Of a stretch of 64,000 bases of DNA, positions 1 through 10,600 are shown one piece after another. Positions within the stretch are counted from its first letter, which is position 1. Each line of letters begins with the position of its first letter. The stretch is from Eurosta solidaginis (taxonomy: Eukaryota > Arthropoda > Insecta > Diptera > Tephritidae): the NCBI RefSeq assembly GCF_040869045.1, contig NC_090319.1:54098779-54162778 (forward strand), read 5' to 3'. Under the pieces are notes generated by a model. It worked only from the letters and a program-made list of their open reading frames with translations. It ran no database searches and had not been told where the DNA came from. A program made the position numbers and the translations under genes.

Positions 1-425
1 GGGAGTATGCGTTCCTCTTCCGCAAGTTTTGGATAATTTTCGTTAAGTACTGGATTCACCGGGCAATTCCCGGCATAAAGGTCCGACGCCTGTTTATGGA
101 GTTCACCAAGGACCTGCTTGTGTTTTTTCACTTCTACGGCTGGGTTCTCAGGTGCCGTATTTCCTCAAAATGCTTACGGAGATGACTCCTTAAGCCCCTA
201 GGCGGTGCTGGTTCATCAATCAGATGTCTGTTGGGATGTCCAGGTTTCTGGGTATTCAACAGGAACTGTTTGGTCAGCATCTCATTTCTCTCCCTGATGG
301 GGAGTATTCTCGCCTCATTATGCAGATGGTGTTCTGGGGACATAAGAAAACAGCCCGTGGCGATTCTGAGAGCAGTATTTTCAGGCCTGTAGTTTCTTCC
401 AGTGGGTGATTTTTAGGCTTGGCGA

Positions 426-3269
426 CTATATGGGCGACGCGTAGCACGTAATCGGCTGGCTAATTGCTTTGTATGTAGTCATGAGCGTTTCTTTATCTTT
501 TCCCCAAGTACTGCCAGCGAGGGATTTGGGGATTTTGTTACGGCTCTGAATTCTCGGAACAATTGTGGCTGCGTGCTCACCAAAATGTAGATCCTGATCA
601 AACGTCACACCCAAGATTCTGGGGTGTAGGACAGTCGGTAGCGTAGTGCCATCGACGTGGATGTTCAAAATGGTCGACATTTGGGGCGTCCATGTTGTAA
701 ATAAGGTCGCGGAAGATTTAGTCGGTGATAATGCCAGGTTTCGCGAGGCGAAAAAACTGGAGAGATCAGGGAGGTAGCCGTTTATTTTATTGCATAGCGC
801 ATCGATCTTTGGGCCTGGGCCTGTAGCCATTATTGTGCAGTCATCGGCTTAGGAAACGATTGTGACTCCTTCCGGTGGTGAAGGTAGCTTAGATATGTAG
901 AAATTAAACAAAAGTGGGGATAGGACACCACTCTGTGGCACCCCTTGTTTAATTCTCCTTAGTTTTGATGTTTCGTTTCTAAATTGCACCGATGCCTGCC
1001 GACCACCCAGATAATTTGCGGTCCACCTTTTAAGACATGGGGGAAGGGTAGACCCTTCCAGGTCCTGCAGTAACGAGCCATGGTTAACCGTATCAAAAGC
1101 TTTTGATAGGTCTAGCGCTACGAGTACTGTTCTATGGTGGGGGTATTGATTTAAACCGCAATTTATCTGGGTGCTAATGGCATTTAGCGCGGTGGTAGTG
1201 CTATGGAGTTTTCAGAAGCCATGCTGATGAGGGGCTAGCTGCAAATTTTCTTGGAAATAAGGGAGCAAAATGGCTTCAAGCGTCTTTGCCACTGGCGATA
1301 GGAGAGATATCGGACGATACGACTCACCTATGTTAGCTGGTTTCCCAGGCTTTAGTAGCGGGACCACCTTGGCCATTTTCCATTTCTCAGGTATGACAAA
1401 GGTGGAAAGAGACAGATTGAAGACATGCGCTATATATTAGAAACCCTCTTTCCCTAGGTTTTTAAGTATCGGCATGGCTATGCCGTCTGTGCCCACTGCT
1501 TTGGATGGTTTAGCACGACCAATGGCGTCCTCAACCACTTTAGCGGTGATGGTGATTGGTGACGCGCTGAATTTGTGTTTATGTGCGCGTCTGTTGGCTC
1601 TCCGTCTATCTTTGTCGACCGTAGGATGCATTATATATTGTCGGCAGAAAGCGCTCGCGCATTTTTTCGCGTCCGACAGCGCTTTGTCGCCAAAGGCGAT
1701 GGAAACTTTGTCTTTGTGCTTATTCGGATTCGATAGGGACTTTACGGTGGACCAAAGTTTACCCACACCGGTAGAGAGGTTACAACCTCTTAGGTGCTCC
1801 TCCCATTTCGCCCGCTTGTGTTCATCCACAAGCAATCTGATGCGTTGGTTTATATCCCTTATTTGGGGGTCGCCTGGATCAAGCTGTCTTATAAGGTCAC
1901 GTTCTCTCGCTAAGTTTGCGGCCTCCGCCGGGAAGTGGGGCCGGATTTCGGGAATTCTCCCGGCGGGAATGAAATGTGCCGAGGCGGATTTAATGACCTT
2001 ACGGAAGGCACGCTCCCCTTGGCGGGCATCAGTCGGGATAGGGAGGGCAGCTAGGCGGCTGTCTGTAAAGGATTTATATTCTTCCCACTTTCCTTTTTTG
2101 AAGTTTATGAAAGTGCGTTTTTCAGTGACGATGAAGTCGGCGGTACGCTCAAGCGAAATAAGTATGGACAAGTGGTCGGATGCCAATGTTACCATCGGCT
2201 ACCAGTTGACGCAGTTTACGAGTTCTGCGCTCACGATTGAGATATCTGGCGAGCTGTGACAGCTTCCTACCATACGTGTGGGGGCGTCTCCGTTTATTGT
2301 GCAGAACGTCGTTTCTTCTATTTGATCCGCCAACATCTCACCCCTACTGTCCGCCTGCAAGTTTGAATGCCATAGATCATGATGGGCATTGAAATCGCCT
2401 AAGATAATGCGATTGTTGCCAGTGAGTAAGGCCTTGATATTAGGGCTGTATCCTCTGGGGCAACAGGTGGCAGGAGGGATGTAGATGTTGATGATTTCTA
2501 GGTTTGCATCGCCTGACCGGACAGATAGGCCTTGACGTTCTAAGACATTGTCCCTGCGGTCGATGCCAGGATCAAATATATAATATTGCACAGAGTGGTG
2601 TATGATAAACGCGAGACCGCCTCCATTTCCGCTCTCGCGGTCTTTCCTGTGGACGTTATACCCAGAGCAGGTCTGCAATGCAGATCTTGCTGTGAGTTTA
2701 GTCTCTTGAATCGCAGCAATGCGGATGTTGTGCCGCTTCATGAAATCGACTATCTCCGTAATCTTCCCAGTTAGTCCATTACAGTTTAACTGCAGAATTC
2801 TGAAGTACATAAGGGCAGACGCCGCCACTCTGGGGGTAAGTGACGGGTGACTACGCCTGGGTTGGGGAAGGCCAGGACGCAGACGTAGACTACGAGACGC
2901 CCTTGGGCGTGAACAGCAAGGAGCCACAAAAGATTTATAAAAGTTACGTGGACGTCGGGTTTTGGGATCAAGCCCAGAACAACCTGTCCGATGCAATCAT
3001 CCCTTGCACGAGACACACTGAACAGAGTATGACCGTCCTAAAAAGATTCTTTTCCGGCAGATGCAGCAAAACCATTTCTCAGGACCGGGGTCAGGAAGCG
3101 GACCCGGATTGGATTCGATGCCTTCCCGGAGTAAGAGAATATAAAGCAGTCCTGCTGCAAGGAGCTGCTGGGAGGATGACAATTTGTGGGAGGGACGAAA
3201 CAAATTAGATGGGGTCACACTGAAATGACAGTCCTTCGTCGGGAAAAATCCCGAGTCGCTCCGGTACAT
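426..3269 (-). pseudogene. LINE A polyprotein: 2A-like site, PHD-like finger, endonuclease, reverse transcriptase
   Basis: All segments share one reading phase. The order is: an N-terminal leader; a 2A-like NPGP motif near residue 50; a C-C-C-C/H-C finger (WFCCIC ... CVSC ... HRTGC); and an endonuclease beginning around base 2810 with ILQLNCNG, QETKL, ILGDFN and ASDH motifs. The RT has a LSKAFDTVNH-like block, a GVPQ block and an ADD box. In-phase stops interrupt it: one inside the finger (2997-2999), one between the endonuclease GDFN and SDH motifs (just before 2195), one just after the start of the RT (before 1437), and one replacing the residue before the catalytic ADD near 850. Downstream of 426 the phase shifts and reading resumes at 343-134. 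Such proteins nick the target and reverse transcribe the element RNA. This copy cannot encode a full protein. Confidence 0.8.
3099..3125 (-). other. 2A-like ribosome-skipping motif in LINE A
   Basis: The translation reads EGIESNPGP followed by P. This fits the 2A core ExNPGP|P, although the first core residue (usually Asp) is Gly here. A second copy of the same family at 5802-5825 has the complete DIEPNPGP core. 2A-like peptides are known in several non-LTR retrotransposons, where they separate an N-terminal peptide from the rest during translation. Activity here is inferred only. Confidence 0.6.
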
Positions 3270-3291
3270 AGAACCGACTGCCTTGGGAAGC

Positions 3292-3615
3292 GATTGTAAT
3301 TTTCTGAACTTGAATTGTAAATTTCTGAATTTAAATTAGAAATTCTGAACTTGAATTGTAATTTTCTGAACTTGTTTTGTAATTTTCTGAACTTGAAATG
3401 AAAATTCTGAACTTGAATTGTAACTTTCTGAACCTGAATTGTAGTTTTCTGAATTTAAATTGGAATTTCTGAACTTGAATTGTAATTTTCTGAACTTGAA
3501 TTGTAAATTTCTAAATTTAAATTGGAAATTCTGAACTTGAATTGTAATTTTCTGAACTTGAATTGCAATTTTCTGAACTTGAATTGTAAATTTCTGAACT
3601 TAAACTGGAAAAGGT
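3292..3615. repeat. Minisatellite, about 21 bp unit
   Basis: Degenerate head-to-tail repeats of TTTTCTGAACTTGAATTGTAA. Some units carry AATTT in place of CTTG, which gives an alternating pattern. No host coding function is evident. Confidence 0.85.
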
Positions 3616-3861
3616 GTAGAGTTGGAACGCCAAAAAATTTGTTCATCTTTGCACCAAACGAAAAAAGCAAAAATATTGTTTACCCACATGCATTACAATA
3701 AGATACAACCATAAAATGTTTAAACGAAAATTTAACCAAATATGCGTACAAAATTCAATTCAATTTACAGAACAAATAAACTAAATTAGCAACAAAAATA
3801 GAAAAATAACGCAACATTCATTCGATCTCGGGCGTTACAACGTACGCCGGGTAAAGCTAGT
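3292..3861 (+). mobile_element. Short element with internal minisatellite and Helentron-like 3' end
   Basis: About 15 imperfect copies of a roughly 21 bp unit (TTCTGAACTTGAATTGTAA core) run from 3292 to about 3615. About 220 bp of AT-rich sequence follows and ends in ACAACGTACGCCGGGT and CTAGT. A very similar terminus (ACAACGTCTGCTGGGT...CTAGT) closes the tandem-repeat element at 57.9-59.2 kb. Internal tandem repeats plus a CTAG(T) terminus are features of non-autonomous Helentron/DINE-1-type elements. The minisatellite reads as a repetitive LQFKFRK peptide on the minus strand, which is a by-product of the repeat and not a gene. The 5' boundary is uncertain. Confidence 0.45.
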
Positions 3862-4485
3862 GTTAAATAAAAAATTAAAAAAAAATTATATTATATAGTG
3901 AATACTTCAAATATCTAATTAATTAATTGCGGTATTTACCAATTTAAATAAATATTTCTCTATAGTATATTTTTTTTTATGAGCTGTGATAAAAATATAA
4001 CCACATAATCAAGCAAGGTCATATGAATGCCCCATATGTATTTTCGAACGATTTTCCGTCATGCCTCGTCACAATTTGTTTGGAGACCTAACGGCTCTAA
4101 AAGAAACCGCGAAACATATAACAATTTCTTTTTTTTACTTTTCTGGTTTTATTAATCAGTTCTTTGTAAAATGTGCTTATATAAATGAAAATTGCTAGTT
4201 TTTCGTGTAAATACATTTGCACGTTTGCTTACAAATGTACATAAATATAAATACTACATACCATATGTATGTAGGTTCAATATATCATATACATAGATGT
4301 ATTTACATATGTACATTTATTATTTGTCTATTTTATTACTTTTCTGTTTTGTACTTGTCTATTTAAAATTTAAATTTTTGTTGTATCTAAATCTAAACAA
4401 ACAAAATATGAAATAGGACGCATTCCTTCATTTAGCTGCAAATTCAAAATTGCTTCGACGCTGCGTGTAGAAATGTATGCATATT
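3862..4485. other. AT-rich spacer downstream of MMS19
   Basis: Homopolymer-rich sequence with many short tracts and TACATATG-like motifs. It should hold the 3' UTR of the minus-strand MMS19 gene at its right end. No ORF or repeat family was recognised. Confidence 0.5.
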
Positions 4486-4671
4486 TTAATTAATTGCTCC
4501 CACCAAGTACCAGCTATTACGCGCACGTACTGCAGCATTTCGTACCAAACGTTTGTGGTCATCTAAGGTGGGCGCCAATTCCAAAACAACATCGGTTTTG
4601 TACGGCAACAGCACATGTGTTGGATATTTGGTTATATCTTGCAAAAGATTTAAAGCTCCTATCCGTACCTT
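4486..4671 (-). CDS. Mms19: MMS19 terminal coding exon, isolated by a 4.3 kb intron
   Basis: Directly after an acceptor (TTTACAG) the minus strand reads KVRIGALNLLQDITKYPTH, continues with VLLPYKTDVVLELAPTLDDH, and ends ARNSWYLVGAIN-stop. This is the C-terminal HEAT repeat expected in MMS19. It joins exon 6 (which ends ...QLAKYQNSM before GTAAGC) in phase 0. The exon is too short and too distant to be obvious without its upstream partner. Confidence 0.88.
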   Translation of the reverse strand, partial: KVRIGALNLLQDITKYPTHVLLPYKTDVVLELAPTLDDHKRLVRNAAVRARNSWYLVGAIN

Positions 4672-7600
4672 CTGTAAAGGGAAATGAGTATTAATATGCG
4701 TTAAGACAACTTTTATTTATTTATTTAAAAAAAATTTAATTCAATAGAAGCAAGAAATCGAATAGCAATTTGATTCGACACTGGTATGTTTCCACTATAG
4801 CTGGGACACTTACACAACGCGTCGCCGTAGTATGGTGGTAGTGAGCTATTGTTGTTGTTGTAGCCATAAGGACACTCCCCGAAGGTTTTGGGGTAAGTGA
4901 AGTTGGCAATTGGGTTGCGGAAGCTATGAATTGCAACCCCTTGAATTCCTGTGTTGCTCGCTTACAATCAAAGGTTCAAGTCGCGGGACAAAGTACTTTA
5001 GAAAAAGTTGCTAAACGTGGTCGACCCAGGCAGTGATTTGGCAAGCATTCCGACTGTATTTGCGGCACAAATAGCTTGTAACCAAAAAAGCGTCTGCCTC
5101 GTTGGCGGCCTTTGAAATTAGCTTAAAAATTTAAATTAAATTAGCCCTAAGTGGGAAAAAATTAAACAAACAAAAAACCTTATATCTCCTCAAAGATGTC
5201 TAGCGCCAAGTTATAATTATCACTTATACACCGAAACAACTCTGACTCATACACGAACGATCAGGAAGTTTAACATACGGAAAGAAGTTATTACTGAATT
5301 CTAAATCGGTCCGATTTTTCATAAGTGCATCGCGCTTAGAGAAAAAATAAAAATAATAGTTGGTTGTTGTTGTTGTATTAACAGTGCTTCGCCCCATTCA
5401 ATGGGCACGACCACTCACAAATTGTCATCTTAATCCTCTAACGGGAGTCCAAAGAAACTGCCTGGCTGTTGAAACAGGGGCGGCCCATAGGGAGATGGGT
5501 TTTAGAGGCGTAGGTTCCACATTACATTTGGCGCGAGCAACAGCAGACGGCTGATGTGGACTGCTGAGCAGCGTTGCTGCTAGAAGATGGCAGAGGTACG
5601 TTTGAGAGTGATCCGGGGGACGTCCTTGGACGTGAACAGCAGGGAGCTACAAAGGTTTTATAGAAATTTCGGGGCGACGAACGCTGGGTTCTAACCCAGA
5701 ACAGCTCGAACGATGCAACCATCTTTTACACGTGGCACACTGACAAGGGTATAACCGTCTAAGATAAATCTTTTCCGACATATGCAGCAGAACCACAGCC
5801 TGGGACCGGGGTTAGGTTCAATATCTTCCCGGCGCAGGAGTGTATGGAGCAGTCCAGCTGCAAGGAGCTGCTCCGAGGATGACAACTTGTGGGATGGACG
5901 CAACAAATTAAATGGGGTTACACTGAAATGACAGCCCTTGTTCGGGAAAAAAAATCCCGAGTCGCTCCGGTACGAAGAACCGGCTGCCGTGGGAAGTTGG
6001 TAGAGGAATGCTTCCAAGTTTTTTATGTTCCGGAGGCTTCTAGTTTTTCCACAAAAAAATAAACTGATGTTGCCTTAAACTCAGTCGTCCTGAAATAAAT
6101 GCCAAGAGTGATGATTTGATAATGCTGGAACTAAAGCCAAGGGAAGGGAAAAAATGGAGCTACAATTGACGAATTCAATTTATACAAAGTAGCTGTATTC
6201 TGATTCAGTCAGACTTGGTTGTAGCGATAAGAAAAATACCCCGAGAGTGTTATCGATGTTGTTGTTCCTTTGCCGGATATAGGTCCGGTATGTTCCGGTA
6301 ACAAGCGCCATTAAGGTACTAGCCCGACCATCTCGCGAACGATTTGGTTTAAGAAACATGGGTTTGTTAAAGAAACAGGATTCGCCACGGGTAGGCGAGG
6401 TTGAAAATTGGGTGGGAGATGATATATATTGCGCTGGCAACCCCTTGAAAGGGTTGCGCTACACAATCCCTTGAATCAGTTTGGTATTTATAGGCTCTCT
6501 AACCCGCTTCGAGAAATTTTGTATGTGAATGGGCAAGCCGAAATTAATTTCAATTGCTAAGTCTAAGGTTTTTTTATATTTTTTCAAAACTCAGGGACAT
6601 GCAAATTTCATGTAACGCGGCCATAATGCAGGAGGTGCGAAGTACATGTGTTTACGGCTGAAGTAGTTAAAAATAAAAGTTAAGCCTTCCCTAAACTCTT
6701 TGTGAGACGTGATATTAGGGTAATATGCGGCCCCCAGCGGGCTAGGGGGTCAGAATATACCCGCGGTAGGTATGCCTGTCGTAAGAGACTAAAATACAAA
6801 ATTTGTGAAAATTATTCTACCCGTAATCCTGCCCCATATAACCTATTTAACAAACTCTATCCTAACCACCTCTGTCTTTCCAAATTGTTGGAAAGCTGTT
6901 AAAGTTATCCCCATTCTCAAACAAAACAAAGAGTACAGGCCGATAGCCATACTGCCTTTTCTTTCGAAGGTCGTTTAGCGCATCCTACATGGGCTGATCG
7001 CCACATATGTGCATGTAAATAAACTTTTAACGGACCATCAGTCCGGTTTCAGACCAAAAAAGAGCTGTACTACGGCACTTATTTCTGTGGTAGAAGATAT
7101 ACGGGAGCGCATAGATGATAACTTTACGGCTTTCCTAACCCTTCTTGACCACTCTAAAGCCTTTGACTCTGTTGACCATACCCGACTATGTAAAAAGCTG
7201 GAAAACATGTTTAATTTTTCCAGTCATGCAACCAACCTAATCAGATCTTATCTAGACGGCAGAACGCAGGCAGTATGTGTAGATAATAGAAAGTCAAACT
7301 TGTTAGACGTTTCGCGTGGTGTACCCCAGCGGTCAATCCTTGGTCCTTTGTTGTTTGTATTGTACATTAATGACCTGCCTCGTGTTCTTAGGTATTGTGA
7401 CGTCCACATCTATGCTGACGATGTTCAATTGTATACGTGCTGTCCTGTCGATTGTATGAGTTTATGTATAAGTAACTTGAATCAAGACCTTAGTCAAATA
7501 GGTGTATGGGCTTCCATTAATGGTTTATGTCTAAATCCTAGAAAGTCGAAGTGCATTGTTATCCGTAGAAAGCCGCTAGCTACAAATGGCTTAAACAATA

Positions 7601-10600
7601 TTATGTTTGAAAATTCTGTTATAGAATATGTTGACACGGCAAGAAGTCTTGGCATAGTTTTTAACAAAACATTGTTCTGGAGAGACCATATCTTTAGAAC
7701 CAAAGGAAAAGTGTACGGTATGCTCCGTACACTGTGGTTGACAAAGCATTTCACTCCGCTACATATTCGACTACTTTTATCCAAAGCGTACTTAATACCT
7801 ACGCTCCTCTACGGCTGTGAGATTTTTTCGAACTGTGACGCTGTGAGTAAAAAGAAGCTTAATGTTGCCTACAATAACATTGCTAGATACGTTTACGGGC
7901 TGAATAGACTTGATCACGTTTCCTGTTATTCTGCAAAGTTGCTAGACATTTCTTTTGACAACCTTTTAAAGTTTAGAACACTTATTACCTTGCATAAGAT
8001 AATCTACACGAAGGAACCTTATTACCTATATCGAAGGCTTCAATTTCTTCATTCTACGAGGACAATGGTTCTTGCACATGTTAAACACCGTATGCTAATT
8101 TCTGAACGCCAATTCTTCGTTACTTCGATCCGCCTTTGGAACTCCCTTCCAGCCAGAATAAGGCAAATAAGTAATGCACTGCATTTCAAAAAAGAATTAA
8201 TCTTGTTCTTTAATTGACTCACCTCTCCTTCTTCAACTGACTCTCTTTACTGATCTTCTATCCGTTTTTCTTGCCACCTCCTATTTCCTCAAAGGATAGA
8301 ACCTAATATTATTACTGTACTACCTACCCTTGCAATGTCCCCTTTATTCTTATTTCTGTTCTGTGTCCCTAGGCTAAGCTCTTTAAAATTTATTGTAACC
8401 ATTAAGTCTTATTTTACAAATTATCTATTGTTTATCTAGGTTATTGAAACATTTTTTGAATTTTTGCCTTTGTTCTGTCACTGTTCTGACTAGCACTATA
8501 AAATAGTTTTGTCAAATTGTTGTGTTAGGAAAAATTTAATAAAACACAAATACAAATACCAGATTAAAGGGGCTGTGTAGCGCAACCCTTCAGGTTGCCT
8601 TTGCAATATATAGCTTCTCTAAACCCAATTGCCACCCTCACCTATCCGCGGCGAATCCTGTTTCATTAACAGACTTGGGGGTGGGGAGGGAGGTATGGCC
8701 TGAAGGTTTAATGTGGCCACATAAATAGTTCCCGAGATGGTCGGGCTAGCACCTTAATGGTGCTGTGTTACCGGAGCGTACCGGATCTGTATCCGGCAAA
8801 GGGCCATCACATCGATAACACTACCAAAGCCTTCGGGGAGCAACCTTATCGCTACAACAACAACAAGGGTAATGTACGCATATATGTGTCAACTCGATGA
8901 TATCGTATATAATTACTCTTCTGATTTAGTCTATGTTTTGTTTAATGTTTGCGCCGTTGATATTATAGATAAGCTTACCATCGAATTTTGATATTTTGCC
9001 AATTGCAAACAGCTCGGAATTATATGATTCAAATGTCTTAAGAAATACTCATCGAGCGCTGCAACAAAACGCTCACAAATTTCTAAAGAAATGCATAACA
9101 TAGATGTGTGACTACCGCCAAGCGATTTGAATATAAGAGGTCCAATCTGTAAAAAAGAAATATAATTATGCTGTTATTAAATTGCAGCTAAACTCAATTC
9201 CAAATAAATAACCTTTTCGATATTCATTTTTTGCACAGCATGAGGCGCGCTGCTTAACACAAAAATAAAAGCAATTAAATGATTTCCAGAATGCGCTTCC
9301 AACTTATTGCTCAGCTTTGACAATACAATATTAAAAAGCTTCTGTTTATAGAGAAATTTAACTTTAGGTAAAAATAGTTTATCACATTCTAATGATATTA
9401 TTTCAAATGCAACTGTTGCAACTGTCGCTAAAATAGAATGATCCAATAATTCAGTAAGCTGTAAAAGTAAAAATAAATAACAATATTAAAGATTTTTTTT
9501 CAATTCGTGCACTTACTATTTCGATAATCTCAACTGCCGTTTCGCTACCGCATACAATAAGACCTTTCGCAATCCATGCCAAAGTTTCCACAGCCTGTTT
9601 GTTATCTTCCTTAACTTTATTTTTCAGCAGTGACACAATTTTCGTTAAATTATAAAGATTTTGTTCATTATATTCTATACGGTTAACCATACTGCAAAGC
9701 AAATGACGTGCTACCGTGCGCTGTTTCTCTTTACACTCACCCAATTGGTCACAACTTAGCGATTGTTCTGTTAAATCACCCAAGAGCCATTCGAGGAAAT
9801 CATCCAAAATTATATCCTGATGCAGGCGACTTAACAGACCTTTAGCGAGGTACAAATGTGTAACAGATTCTAATTTCAGCTGTGATAGATACTCAGTTGA
9901 TATAATATATTGTTCAGATATTGATAAATGTTGTTCAATGCGACTAATTGCCTCTGCAATTTCCTCTAGCGCCGATATACTGAGTGATGGTGTACTTAAA
10001 GCTAAATCTGCCAATTTCGCAATAAGACTGTTATTGGTTTGCAGCTCGGTAATAAGAAATGAATCATCACTATTGAGTAGTGTGTTAAGTGCTTCAAGTG
10101 CGATCAATTGTACATCTGGTGGCACGTTTTGTCCAAAAGCATAATGCCACACCAAATCGAGTACACGCGCTGTAAATGCTGCTTGCACTACTAAACGCAA
10201 TAAATGACGAAAAACTTTGCGTTTTACAAAATTTTCATATAAAATAAAGTTACGTGTAAGAACATCGATGCAATTTGATTGTACTTCGATTGGATGTAAA
10301 GCGCCTAATAATTCTAATAAATCTGTACATTGCATATCAAGCGAATCGTGCGTAATCAATTGCAAGAGCACTTTGTAAAGAAGCGCGCGATTTGCTTCGC
10401 TTATAACTGGCACACTTTCTGTGAGTACACTTAGTGCAGCATGCTTTAAATCGATATTTTGTACATTTGCATCTGAATCTAATTTATTACGTAATATTGT
10501 AATTATATCTTCATGAATTTGATTGCAAGTAGTTTTATTGAACGTATCTAACGTATCTTGTAAAGCCCCAATTTTGAATAACTGAGCGATAATCATATAT

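Larger units (their letters stand above)
1..3290 (-). mobile_element. LINE family A (Jockey/I-type non-LTR retrotransposon), 3' end beyond the window
   Basis: Reading leftwards the element has a 5' leader and an N-terminal segment with a 2A-like motif. These are followed by a Cys/His finger, an apurinic-type endonuclease and a reverse transcriptase, and then the region that pairs with a second copy at 53.7-54.7 kb. The 5' boundary near 3290 is set by where similarity to another copy (5.4-6.0 kb) stops. The 3' end lies left of base 1. The reading frame from about 3269 to 426 stays in one phase but carries several stops, so this copy is dead. Clade placement within the Jockey/I/LOA group is an inference from RT and finger style. 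Confidence 0.85.

Noticed and set aside
1474..2259. 261-codon plus-strand frame
   Set aside because: It is opposite to the LINE A endonuclease/linker frame, which has recognisable motifs. The plus frame has none.
3455..3670. Repetitive peptide frame LQFKFRK on the minus strand
   Set aside because: It is a translation of the 21 bp minisatellite, with no start context or conservation beyond the repeat.
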